From Xylanimonas allomyrinae (lineage in GTDB: Bacteria > Actinomycetota > Actinomycetes > Actinomycetales > Cellulomonadaceae), in the NCBI RefSeq assembly GCF_004135345.1, contig NZ_CP035495.1:2914001-2978000 (forward strand): a stretch of DNA of 64,000 bases, in the 5' to 3' direction. Under the pieces are notes generated by a model that was not told the origin of the DNA, did not search any database, and worked only from the letters and a program-made list of their open reading frames with translations. Position numbers and translations under genes: made by a program. Within the stretch, counting starts at the first letter, position 1. Every line of letters starts with the position of its first letter. Positions 25,082 to 33,204 of this stretch are shown here, one piece after another.

Positions 25082-26046
25082 ATGACCGACGTCGTCGTGC
25101 ACGCCGAGGGGCTGCGCAAGGCCTACGGCACCGTCCCCGTGCTGGAAGGGGTCGACCTCACGCTGCACCGCGGCGAGGTGCTCGCACTCCTGGGCCCCAA
25201 CGGGGCCGGCAAGACCACCACCGTGAAGATCCTGTCGACGCTGCTCGCCCCCGACGGCGGCCGCGCCACCGTCGCCGGCCACGACGTCGTCCGCGAGGCC
25301 GCCCAGGTGCGCCGCGCCATCAGCCTCACCGGCCAGCAGGTCGCGCTCGACCTCAAGCAGACCGGACGCGAGAACCTCACCATGATCGCGCGCCTCTCGC
25401 GGCTGTCCCGCCGCCAGGTCCCCACCCGCGTCGCCGAGCTGCTCGACGCCGTCGGCCTCACCGACGCGGCCGGGCGCCGCGTCGGCACCTACTCGGGCGG
25501 CATGCGCCGCCGCCTCGACCTCGCCGCCGGGCTCGTCGCCCGCCCCAGGTGCTCTTCCTCGACGAGCCCACCACGGGCCTCGACCCCCGTAGCCGCCGCG
25601 CCCTGTGGGACCTCGTGCGTGACGTCGTCGCCGCCGGCACCTCGCTCTTCCTCACCACGCAGTACCTCGACGAGGCCGACGAGCTCGCCGACCGCGTCGC
25701 CCTCATCGACGGCGGGACCGTCGCCGCCGAGGGCACCGCCGACGAGCTCAAGCGGCGCGTCGGCCAGGCCCGCGTCGAGCTCGACCTGACGACCGCCGCC
25801 GACGCCGCGCACGTGCGCGCCGCCTTCGGCCTGCCACCGGCACCCGGCACCGACGTCGCCCTGGCCACCGACGGGACGCTCGCGCACGTGCGCGACCTGC
25901 TCGCGCGCGCGGAAGCCACCGGCGTCGCCCCTGCCGCGTGGCGCCTGCGCGAGCCCACGCTCGACGACGTGTTCCTCACCCTCACCGGGCACACCGCCCG
26001 CACCGCCGCAGACACCCCCACCCGCACGCAGGAGAAGGCCGCATGA
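25082..26046 (+). CDS. ABC-2 type exporter, ATP-binding subunit (frame broken by one missing base)
   Basis: A daunorubicin-resistance (DrrA)-type ATPase of 321 residues after restoring one C near 25544 (CGCCCCAGGTGC). Walker A GPNGAGKTTT, the Q-loop SLTGQQVAL, signature YSGGMRRRLDLA and, in the second frame, Walker B LFLDEPTTGLDPRSR and the switch-like TQYLDEADELADR are intact. The C-terminal ~100 residues are the DUF4162 region of DrrA proteins. ATG 25082 has GAGGA in front; ATG 25067 is an alternative. Its stop overlaps the permease start by four bases (ATGA), implying translational coupling. Confidence 0.9.
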
Positions 26047-26876
26047 CCAGCGCACTCGCACCCGCCACCGCACCCCGCCATGCCGCCCTGCGCACCGCCG
26101 TGCGCGACGCCGTGTCCGACGCCGTGACCATGACCGCGCGCTCCGTGCGCCTGTTCACCCGCGACGTCGACGCCATGCTCACCGCAGCCGTGCTGCCCGT
26201 CCTGATCCTGCTGATGTTCACGCTCGTGTTCGGCGGGGCCATCGACGTCGGGGTCGACTACGTCACCTACGCGACGCCCGGGATCATCCTGCTGTGCGCC
26301 GGGTTCGGCGCGGCCAACGCGGCGCTCGCGGTCGAGCAGGACATGTCGGGAGGCATGGTCGACCGGCTGCGCTCGCTGCCGATGCGTTCGTGGACGTTCG
26401 TGCTCGGGCACGTCGGTGCGAGCCTGCTGCGCAACCTCGTCACGTCAGCGATCGTGTTCGGAGTCGCCGTCCTGATCGGGTTCCGCCCGACGGCGTCGCT
26501 GCTCGGCTGGCTCGGCGCCGTCGGCATGCTGCTGCTGTTCGTGAACGCGATCGCCTGGGCCGCCGCGTTCACCGGGGTCATGGTGCGCTCGGCCGACGCG
26601 GCCGGCGGGTTCAGCTTCGGCGTGATGTTCCTGCCGTACATCTCCAGCGCGTTCGTGCCCGTCGAGACCATGCCGACGTGGCTGCGCGGGTTCGCGCAGC
26701 ACCAGCCGGTGACCCCGCTCATCGAGACCGTGCGCGGGCTGCTGGTGCCGGGGACCCCCGGTGCCGTCAGCGGCGCCGAGCTGGGCTCGACGGCGCTGAC
26801 GGCCGTGATCTGGTGCGTGGGCCTGGCCGTCGTCTTCGCGATCCTGGCGGCGTGGGGGTACCGCCGCCGCCGGTGA
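26043..26876 (+). CDS. ABC-2 type exporter, permease subunit (DrrB-like)
   Basis: A 277-residue membrane protein with six predicted helices and the ABC-2 transporter architecture: VLPVLILLMFTLVFGGAI, an intervening soluble segment with EQDMSGGMVDRLRSLPM (conserved coupling loop facing the ATPase), and AFVPVETMPTWLRGFAQHQPVTPLIE late. It forms a heteromeric exporter with the upstream ATPase, presumably for a drug or natural product. The start ATG overlaps the ATPase stop. Repression by the divergent TetR protein is inferred. Confidence 0.9.
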   Translation: MTSALAPATAPRHAALRTAVRDAVSDAVTMTARSVRLFTRDVDAMLTAAVLPVLILLMFTLVFGGAIDVGVDYVTYATPGIILLCAGFGAANAALAVEQDMSGGMVDRLRSLPMRSWTFVLGHVGASLLRNLVTSAIVFGVAVLIGFRPTASLLGWLGAVGMLLLFVNAIAWAAAFTGVMVRSADAAGGFSFGVMFLPYISSAFVPVETMPTWLRGFAQHQPVTPLIETVRGLLVPGTPGAVSGAELGSTALTAVIWCVGLAVVFAILAAWGYRRRR

Positions 26877-26879
26877 GGG

Positions 26880-27215
26880 TCACGCCTGCGGGGCGGGCGG
26901 CTGCGTCGGGTACGGAGCCGGGGCGGCGTACGGCACCTGCCGCTGTGCCGCCGCGGCCTGCCGTTCCCAGTAGCGCTCCTCGCTCGGGACCAGGAGCCAC
27001 AGGATGAGGTAGGCCACGACCTGGGTGCCGGGCAGCACGACCGAGGCGACGGCGAGCAGTCGCACGACGGTGCGGTCCCAGCCGAAGTAGTCGGCGACGG
27101 CGGCGCACACGCCACCGAGCACGCGGCCGTCGGCGGGCCGGTAGAAGGGGCGGGAGGGCTTGGGGCGGGGGTGGGGTACGGGGACGAGGTGCTCATGCCT
27201 CGAGCATCCCGGCAC
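26880..27215 (-). CDS. PspC-domain membrane protein
   Basis: A 111-residue protein with the PspC signature: FYRPADGRVLGGVCAAVADYFGWDRTVVRLL, followed by a single hydrophobic helix pair VASVVLPGTQVVAYLILWLLVP and a Pro/Ala/Gln-rich tail. PspC domains are associated with envelope stress response, but no PspA or other partner is nearby. GTG 27215 is the first codon of the frame; a later GTG could be the real start, since the conserved region begins only at residue ~20. It is convergent with the ABC exporter, 3 bp between stops. Confidence 0.82.
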   Translation of the reverse strand: MPGCSRHEHLVPVPHPRPKPSRPFYRPADGRVLGGVCAAVADYFGWDRTVVRLLAVASVVLPGTQVVAYLILWLLVPSEERYWERQAAAAQRQVPYAAPAPYPTQPPAPQA

Positions 27216-27285
27216 GGCCCGTCGCCCGGCTATCGGGTGCCGCCCGGACTCGCCCCTGAACCGTGTCAGGGACGAGTCCGGGGGG

Positions 27286-28515
27286 TTACTCGGTCACGGT
27301 GATCACGACCCGGCGGTTCAGGGCTCTGCCCTCTGCGGTGGTGTTGTCGGCCCGTGGATGCGTCAACCCGTACCCCGTGACCGTGATCCGCGACGGGTCC
27401 ACGCCCTGGCCTGCCAGCCAGTCGGCGACCGCCTGGGCCCGGCGCTGGGAGAGGTCCAGGTTGTACTCCGGGGTGTCGACGTCGTCGGTGTGCCCCTCGA
27501 CCCGGAACCGGGTGCTCGGGCCTGCGGCGGCCTGGTCGAGGATCGCCTGGAGCGCGGTGGCGGCCTCGGGGCGCAGGGTGTCCTCGTTGCTGCCGAACAG
27601 CACGTCGCCGGAGGTGGCGTACGAGGTGACGTCGTCGCCTCGGAGCTCCTCGACGTCGCCGCTGCCGGAGACGGTGTAGCTCGCGAGCGACGCGCTCGGG
27701 AAGGAGCGCGAGGGCATCGAGTGGCTCGGCGCCGATGCGGAGGGGACGGAGAAGCTGGCGACATGGTCGTTGCCGACCGTGGCACTCGCGCGGAACGCCG
27801 ACGCCTGGAAGGCGGACGGCTGGAACACGCTCGACCGGAACAGCGACGGGCGGAACACCGACGCGACGAAGTCGCCCGGCGCGGCATCCTTCGCGTTCTG
27901 GCACACCTCCTCCTGCCGGACGCCCTGGACCCACTGCGCCGGCACCGTCCGGGCGGGCAGCACCGCACCGGCGAGCGTCTCGCCGCCCGGGAGTGTGACG
28001 TCCGGGAGCCGCCGCTCGGGGATCGCGTACTCGGGGATGTAGGCGCCGGAGATCTCGACCGCACCGAGGCAGCCGCCCGGGGCGTCGTACTCGACCACGC
28101 ACCCGGACTTGCCGACCCGCTCGGGGATCACGGCAGCGGCGACCCCGGGGATCTCGATCCGCTGCCCGGCCACCGTCGTGGTGTGTCCGGGGACGGACGG
28201 GATGGTCTGCGCGGGGATCACGTCGTCGTCGTACGGGGTGACGGTCTTGCCTTCGCCCGGCTCGCAGATCGACAGGTCCAGCCCGCCGGGGGCAGGCCCG
28301 GCGGGCGTGCCCGGATCGGCCGCTTCGTCGTGCGCGGGACTCGGGTCGGCCTCTGCGGGGGAGGAGGCGCCGTGCGAGGCATGGGCGGTCGACCCGGCCT
28401 TCGACTGGCTCGACGGTGCCGTGCACCCGGCCATCAGCAGGGCGGCCGCGGCCAGGGCGAGACCTCGACCCACGACCCTCCGCGTTTTCCCAGTCATCTC
28501 CATGAGACTACTCAT
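27286..28515 (-). CDS. OmpA-family lipoprotein with a pentapeptide-like repeat
   Basis: A 409-residue exported lipoprotein: basic N-terminus, hydrophobic stretch and lipobox LMAGC near residue 29. A Cys-containing middle region (residues ~65-215) follows, then a five-residue repeat (S-V-F-R-P, S-L-F-R-S, S-V-F-Q-P, S-A-F-Q-A, S-A-F-R-A, roughly residues 222-247), and a C-terminal OmpA peptidoglycan-binding domain with FGSNEDTLRPEA, VEGHTDDVDTPEYNLDLSQRRAQAVADWL and NRRV. The OmpA domain should anchor it to the wall. The start is uncertain among ATG 28515, 28503 and 28497. It lies downstream of the dicarboxylate carrier, separated by two strong hairpins. Confidence 0.85.
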   Translation of the reverse strand: MSSLMEMTGKTRRVVGRGLALAAAALLMAGCTAPSSQSKAGSTAHASHGASSPAEADPSPAHDEAADPGTPAGPAPGGLDLSICEPGEGKTVTPYDDDVIPAQTIPSVPGHTTTVAGQRIEIPGVAAAVIPERVGKSGCVVEYDAPGGCLGAVEISGAYIPEYAIPERRLPDVTLPGGETLAGAVLPARTVPAQWVQGVRQEEVCQNAKDAAPGDFVASVFRPSLFRSSVFQPSAFQASAFRASATVGNDHVASFSVPSASAPSHSMPSRSFPSASLASYTVSGSGDVEELRGDDVTSYATSGDVLFGSNEDTLRPEAATALQAILDQAAAGPSTRFRVEGHTDDVDTPEYNLDLSQRRAQAVADWLAGQGVDPSRITVTGYGLTHPRADNTTAEGRALNRRVVITVTE

Positions 28516-28560
28516 ATCGCGGGAGGGACCCGTCCGGCTACCCTTCGGTTCGTCACGCGC

Positions 28561-28596
28561 CGAGGGTCCAGGGTGCCCCCGCACCCTGGACCCTCG
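28561..28596. terminator. Perfect 16-bp hairpin
   Basis: CGAGGGTCCAGGGTGC (28561-28576) pairs perfectly with 28581-28596 around CCCC. It lies between the dicarboxylate carrier gene and the OmpA-like gene, both on the minus strand, and should end transcription of the former. Confidence 0.75.
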
Positions 28597-28598
28597 AA

Positions 28599-28652
28599 CC
28601 ATGCCGGGCTGCCATGCCGGGCTGCCATGCCGGGCTGCGAGCCCGGCATGGC
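28599..28652. repeat. Three tandem 13-bp units plus one inverted copy
   Basis: CCATGCCGGGCTG occurs three times head to tail (28599-28611, 28612-28624, 28625-28637) and is followed by its reverse complement (28640-28652). Any one of the three direct copies can pair with the inverted copy; the nearest gives a perfect 13-bp stem with a 3-nt loop. It starts immediately after the dicarboxylate carrier stop codon (minus strand). Confidence 0.8.
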
Positions 28653-30062
28653 TCAGCGCCTGGCGCCCGCGAGCGTGTGCTCCTGCGCGCCGGTGACCTC
28701 GGCCGCCTCGTCGCCGTCCTCCGCGGCCCCGCCGCCGTGCCCGTCCGTGTGCAGCGACTGCTCGTCGAACGGCAGCTCGCCGCGCAGCACACGGTGGACG
28801 CGATCGGTGTCGATCTCCTTGACCCAGGTGCCGATGACGACGGTCGCCACGGCGTTGCCGGTGAAGTTGGTCAGGGCGCGGGCCTCGGACATGAACCGGT
28901 CGATGCCCACGATGAGGCCGACGCCGTCGACCAGGTCGGGGCGGTGCGACTGCAGGCCCGCGGCGAGCGTCGCCAGGCCCGCACCCGTGACCCCGGCCGC
29001 ACCCTTCGACGCGATGATCATGAAGACCAGCAGCGACACCTGCTCGCCCAGCGCGAGCGGCCGGTCCATCGCGGCCGCCACGAACAGCGCCGACATCGTC
29101 AGGTAGATCGCCGTGCCGTCGAGGTTGAACGAGTAGCCCGTCGGCACCGTCACGCCGACGACGGGCCGCGACACGCCCAGGTGCTCCATCTTGGCGATGA
29201 GCCGCGGCAGCGCCGTCTCCGACGACGACGTCGAGAAGATCAGCAGGTACTCGCGCCCCAGGTACTTCATGAGCCGCAGCACGTTGACGCCCGCGACCAG
29301 GCGCAGGACGGAGCCGAGCACGACGAGGATGAACAGCACGCACGTGATGTAGAAGCCGACCATCACGGTCGCCAGCGAGACGATCGCGCGCACGCCGGTC
29401 TCGCCGACGACGCCGGCCATCGCGCCGAAGGCGCCCACGGGCGCGACCCACATGATCATCATGAGGATGCGGAACACGAGCTTCTGCAGGTGGCCGATGC
29501 CCGTCAGGATCGGCTTTCCGGCCTTGCCCATCGCCTGGAGCGCGAAGCCCACCAGGAGCGCGACGAACAACGTCTGGAGGATGACCTGGCCGGTCAGGGC
29601 GCTGAACAACGTCGTCGGGATGATGCCGGTGACGAACCCGACGAGCCCTTCCGACGCCTCGGTGCTGACCTCGTACGACGCCGTCTCGCTCGCGGCGTGC
29701 AGGCCCTCGCCCGGGTGGATGAGGTTGCCGACCACGAGGCCGATGACCAGGGCCAGGGTCGACATCACCAGGAAGTAGCCGATGGCGATGCCGCCGACCT
29801 TGCCCACGGTCGCAGCCTTGGCGATCGACCCGACCCCGAGCACGATGGTGCAGAAGATCACCGGCGCGATCATCATCTGGATCAGCTTCACGAAGCTGCT
29901 CCCGACGGGCTTGAGAGAGGCACCCACCTCGGGTGCGACGAAGCCCACCAGAGCCCCGAGCACCACGGCTGCGATGACGGCGATGTACAGCCAGTGCGTG
30001 CGGTCCTTGCGTCTGCGTGGGGCCCGCCGCAGCGGCAGGGCACCCGTGGCATCCACGGTCAT
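28653..30062 (-). CDS. dctA: C4-dicarboxylate:cation symporter (DctA/DAACS family)
   Basis: A 469-residue integral membrane carrier of the dicarboxylate/amino acid:cation symporter family that imports succinate, fumarate or malate with protons or sodium. Eight-helix architecture with reentrant loops; family motifs STSSSETALPR (first hairpin), GYSFNLDGTAIY and the final IDRFMSEARALTNFTGN are present, the latter resembling DctA rather than glutamate carriers. ATG 30062 has GAGGAGG about 6 nt upstream. It is divergent from a CitA/CitB-type two-component system, which by analogy with DcuS/DcuR and DctB/DctD would activate it in response to its substrate. Confidence 0.9.
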   Translation of the reverse strand: MTVDATGALPLRRAPRRRKDRTHWLYIAVIAAVVLGALVGFVAPEVGASLKPVGSSFVKLIQMMIAPVIFCTIVLGVGSIAKAATVGKVGGIAIGYFLVMSTLALVIGLVVGNLIHPGEGLHAASETASYEVSTEASEGLVGFVTGIIPTTLFSALTGQVILQTLFVALLVGFALQAMGKAGKPILTGIGHLQKLVFRILMMIMWVAPVGAFGAMAGVVGETGVRAIVSLATVMVGFYITCVLFILVVLGSVLRLVAGVNVLRLMKYLGREYLLIFSTSSSETALPRLIAKMEHLGVSRPVVGVTVPTGYSFNLDGTAIYLTMSALFVAAAMDRPLALGEQVSLLVFMIIASKGAAGVTGAGLATLAAGLQSHRPDLVDGVGLIVGIDRFMSEARALTNFTGNAVATVVIGTWVKEIDTDRVHRVLRGELPFDEQSLHTDGHGGGAAEDGDEAAEVTGAQEHTLAGARR

Positions 30063-30152
30063 GGCACTCCTCCTCGAGTGGTCCAGCGCCTGCGCCCGGA
30101 TCGGCCCGAGCGTGGCGCTGTGAGGAGGGTCACCTTGTTGGTGTGTCATCCG

Positions 30153-30184
30153 CTGCTTGCGTACATAGAGTTCTCCGCAAGCAG
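30153..30184. promoter_or_regulatory. Inverted repeat between dctA and the two-component genes
   Basis: CTGCTTGCG (30153-30161) and CGCAAGCAG (30176-30184) form a perfect 9-bp inverted repeat with a 14-bp spacer. It lies 40 bp ahead of the sensor-kinase start and 90 bp ahead of dctA, the place expected for a response-regulator site. An RNA hairpin in the sensor-kinase leader is the alternative. Confidence 0.45.
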
Positions 30185-30223
30185 GCGGCGCGGATGCCGT
30201 CGACGGGACGAAGGGGTACCGCC

Positions 30224-31828
30224 GTGGCACGGTTGGGGGGCTGGGCGCGCAGCAGCATCGCCATGCGCGTGCTCGCCCTCATGCTCACGATCGCCGCGCT
30301 CGTCGCTGCCGGCAGCTCCGCGCTGCTCACCGTGCAGGCCCGGCGGGCCGCCCAGCAGGCCGCATCCGCAGCGAGCCGCGCGCTCGCCGTCGCCGTCGCC
30401 GACTCCCCGGCGGTGCGGGAGGCCGCCGTCGGACCCGACCCCGCCGGCGACCTGCGTGACCTGAGCACGCAGCTCCTGGCCGACACCGACGCCGACTTCA
30501 TCACGATCATGGCGCCCGACGGCACCCGGTGGACGCACCCCAACCCCGCCCAGGTGGGCAGGCAGTACCTCGGCACCCGGGGTCCGGCGCTGCGCGGCGA
30601 GACCTACACCGAGACGTTCACGGGCACGCTCGGCCCCTCGGTGCGGACCATCGCGCCCATCCGCTCGCCCGACGACGGCACGATCACCGGGCTCGTCGCC
30701 GCCGGCATCACCGTCGAGCACGTCACGGTCGTGGCGGCTCGCGACCTGCCCTTCGTCGTCACGCTCGGCGCGGCGGTGCTCGCGCTCGGGGCGGGGGCGG
30801 CGGGGCTGGTCGCGCGCTATCTGCGCCGCGTCACGCTCGGCCTGGGCCCCGTCGAGCTGCGGCAGGTGCACGACCTGTACGACGCCGCACTGCACGCCGC
30901 CGACGAAGGGCTGCTGCTGGTCGACGCGCGCGGCGACGCCCAGCTCGTCAACGACCGCGCCGCCGACCTGCTCGACCTGCGGTCGTCCGTGCAGGCCCGC
31001 CTGCCGCTGCCCGTCACCGACCTCGGCCTGCCCGACTCGATCGAGGCGCTCGTGCGCAGCGGCCGCGCGGTCGACGCCGAGCATCACGTCACGCGGACCC
31101 GCACGCTCGTCGTCGCGCAGCGGCCGGCGTCGAGCGGCACGGTGCTGGTGCTGCGCGACCACACCGAGCTGGCGAACCTCTCGGGCCAGCTCCGCAGCAC
31201 GCGCACCATGGCGACCGCGCTGCGCGCGCAGACGCACGAGCACGCCAACCGGCTGCACACCGTCGTGTCGCTGCTCGAGCTGGGGCGCGAGGACGAGGCA
31301 CGCACCTTCGCGGCGTCCGACCTCGCGCGGTCCCAGCGGATCGTCGACGACGCCGTCACCGTGCTCGACGAGCCGTACCTGTCGGCGCTGCTCGTCGGCA
31401 AGAGCGCCGAGGCGCGCGAGCGCGGCGTGCGGCTCGACGTCGTCGCCGTCGGGCAGGCCGCGGGCCTGCGGCTGCCCGCGGCCGACCTGGTGACGATCGT
31501 CGGCAACCTGGTGGACAACGCCGTCGACGCCGCCGAGGGCACCGACGAGCACGTCGTCGAGGTCGAGCTGTCGCGCATCCCCGGGGCGCTGCGCGTGCGT
31601 GTCGCCGACAGCGGACCAGGCCTGCGCGGGGCCGACGGCGAACGGCGGCCCGACGAGCTGTTCGCGCTGGGCCGCACCGGCAAGCCGGGCGGGCCGGAGG
31701 GACGCGGGCTGGGGCTCGCGATCGTGCGGCACACCGTGCAACGCCTGGGCGGCACGCTCGACGCGTACGACGACGACGGCGCGGTGTTCGTCGTCGAGCT
31801 CCCGGCGCCCACCGAGGGGGTCGCATGA
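30224..31828 (+). CDS. Sensor histidine kinase, CitA/DcuS-type
   Basis: A 534-residue membrane kinase. Helix 1 is about residues 14-36, an extracytoplasmic Cache-like ligand domain (~40-165) follows, helix 2 at ~175-200, a cytoplasmic PAS domain (~215-320), then the phosphoacceptor block THEHANRLHTVVSLLELG with His338, and a HATPase domain with NLVDNAVDAAEG, DSGPGL and GRGLGLAIVRH. The H-E-x-x-N-x-L-H phosphoacceptor is typical of the citrate/C4-dicarboxylate sensors. GTG 30224 is preceded by GAAGGGG with 8 nt spacing. The stop overlaps the response-regulator start (ATGA). Confidence 0.9.
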   Translation: MARLGGWARSSIAMRVLALMLTIAALVAAGSSALLTVQARRAAQQAASAASRALAVAVADSPAVREAAVGPDPAGDLRDLSTQLLADTDADFITIMAPDGTRWTHPNPAQVGRQYLGTRGPALRGETYTETFTGTLGPSVRTIAPIRSPDDGTITGLVAAGITVEHVTVVAARDLPFVVTLGAAVLALGAGAAGLVARYLRRVTLGLGPVELRQVHDLYDAALHAADEGLLLVDARGDAQLVNDRAADLLDLRSSVQARLPLPVTDLGLPDSIEALVRSGRAVDAEHHVTRTRTLVVAQRPASSGTVLVLRDHTELANLSGQLRSTRTMATALRAQTHEHANRLHTVVSLLELGREDEARTFAASDLARSQRIVDDAVTVLDEPYLSALLVGKSAEARERGVRLDVVAVGQAAGLRLPAADLVTIVGNLVDNAVDAAEGTDEHVVEVELSRIPGALRVRVADSGPGLRGADGERRPDELFALGRTGKPGGPEGRGLGLAIVRHTVQRLGGTLDAYDDDGAVFVVELPAPTEGVA

Positions 31829-32544
31829 CCCGGGCAGCCTCGGAAGCGCGCGCCGGCGACCTGCGCGTGCTCGTCGTCGAGGACGAGGAGCTGACCGCCC
31901 AGGCGCACGCCGCGTACGTCGCGCGCATGCCCGGGTACAGGGTCGTCGGGACCGCCCGCACGGGTGCCGCGGCCCTCGCCGCGCTCGCCCGCGCCGCCGA
32001 CGCCGGCTGCGCCGCGCACCTGGTGCTGCTCGACCTCGGGCTGCCGGACATGAGCGGTCTCGACGTCGCGCGGACCCTGCGCGCGGCACGCGCCGACGTC
32101 GACATCCTCGTCATCACGGCCGACAACGAGCTGCCGTCGCTGCGCGCGGCCGCGCAGTCCGGCGTCGTCGGCTACCTGGTCAAGCCGTTCACGTTCGCCG
32201 CGTTCGCGGCGCGCCTGCGCGCCTACCGGCAGTACCACCGGGCCCTCGCGCGCGGCGGGGCGGGCCGCCAGCAGGAGATCGACGAGGCGCTCGCGATGCT
32301 GCACGGGGGTGCGCGCCCCGAGCTGCCCAAGGGGTTGCTGCCCGAGACGCTCGACGTCGTCGCGGCCACGCTGCGCTCGGCGAGCGCAGCGTGCTCGGCG
32401 AGCGAGCTGGGGCATGAGCTCGGCGTGTCGCGGGTGACGGCGCGCCGGTACCTCGAGCACCTCGTCGACCGTGGCGAGGCGTCGCGCACGCCACGGCACG
32501 GCGGCCAGGGGCGGCCCGAGCTGGAGTACACCTGGCTGGCCTGA
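31825..32544 (+). CDS. Response regulator, CitB/DcuR-type
   Basis: A 239-residue regulator coupled by a 4-bp overlap to the kinase. The receiver domain has VVEDEELTA (acidic pocket), phosphorylation site Asp70 in LVLLDLGLPDMSG, and the VKPF lysine. The output domain is the winged HTH of the CitB group: CSASELGHELGVSRVTARRYLEHLVDRG, ending GGQGRPELEYTW. In E. coli relatives DpiA and DcuR this pair controls citrate or C4-dicarboxylate genes; here the divergent dctA is the evident target. Confidence 0.9.
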   Translation: MTRAASEARAGDLRVLVVEDEELTAQAHAAYVARMPGYRVVGTARTGAAALAALARAADAGCAAHLVLLDLGLPDMSGLDVARTLRAARADVDILVITADNELPSLRAAAQSGVVGYLVKPFTFAAFAARLRAYRQYHRALARGGAGRQQEIDEALAMLHGGARPELPKGLLPETLDVVAATLRSASAACSASELGHELGVSRVTARRYLEHLVDRGEASRTPRHGGQGRPELEYTWLA

Positions 32545-32593
32545 GGCGCGCGGTCGCGTGACGGGGACGGCCCGGCGGGCGCGAGGCGGGCCG

Positions 32594-32653
32594 GCGTGCC
32601 GCCGGCGTGCGTTCCGCTGGTGTGCGTGCCGCTGGTGTGCGTGCCGCTGGCGT
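32594..32653. repeat. 15-bp minisatellite, four copies
   Basis: Four tandem copies of GCGTGCCGCTGGTGT with one to three changes each: 32594-32608, 32609-32623, 32624-32638, 32639-32653. It lies in the 135-bp gap between the convergent response-regulator and macro-domain genes. Being a multiple of three it stays open when translated, but no start site or conserved product is associated. Confidence 0.8.
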
Positions 32654-32679
32654 GGGCGCCCGCGGCGATCGCGGCGGCG

Positions 32680-33204
32680 TCAGCCGGTGGTCAGCGCGGC
32701 CGTGAACGCGTCGAGCAGACGGTCGCTGAACAGGACGAACCGGACCGCGTCGACGGGCTCGGGGTGCGCCGCCGACCACGACCGCACCGCCCCTACCGCG
32801 GCGGCCGCGGCGTCGTCGGGGGACCAGCCGTAGACGCCCGCGCCGACCGCCGGGAACGCGACGCTGCGCGCGCCCAGGGCCGCGGCGACGTCGAGCGACC
32901 GGGTGAAGCACGAGGCCAGCAGCGACGGGTCGGTCTCGCCCGCGTGCCGGTTGGGGCCGACGGTGTGGATGACCCAGCGCGCGGGCAGGTCGAAGCCGGG
33001 CGTCGCGACGGCCTCGCCCACGGGGAGCCCGCCGGGCAGCGTGGAGCGTCGCAGCTCGCGGCACGCCGCGAGCAGGCCCGGACCGGCCGCGGCGTGGATC
33101 GCGCCGTCGACGCCACCGCCGCCGAGCAGCGTCGTGTTCGCGGCGTTGACGACGGCGTCGGCCCCGACGCGCGTGATGTCGCCCCGCTCCGTGGTGATCC
33201 TCAC
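32680..33204 (-). CDS. Macro-domain O-acetyl-ADP-ribose deacetylase
   Basis: A 174-residue single macro domain of the YmdB/MacroD type, which hydrolyses O-acetyl-ADP-ribose and can remove ADP-ribose from acidic residues. Diagnostic segments: GDITRVGADAVVNAANTTLLGGGGVDGAIHAAAG (the NAAN and GGGGVDxAIH loops that hold the distal ribose) and PAVGAGVYGWSPDDAA. GTG 33204 shares GTGA with the stop of the upstream methyltransferase, so the two are translationally coupled. Coupling to a methyltransferase gene is unusual and might point to a shared substrate, but no ADP-ribosyltransferase is present. Confidence 0.93.
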   Translation of the reverse strand: MRITTERGDITRVGADAVVNAANTTLLGGGGVDGAIHAAAGPGLLAACRELRRSTLPGGLPVGEAVATPGFDLPARWVIHTVGPNRHAGETDPSLLASCFTRSLDVAAALGARSVAFPAVGAGVYGWSPDDAAAAAVGAVRSWSAAHPEPVDAVRFVLFSDRLLDAFTAALTTG

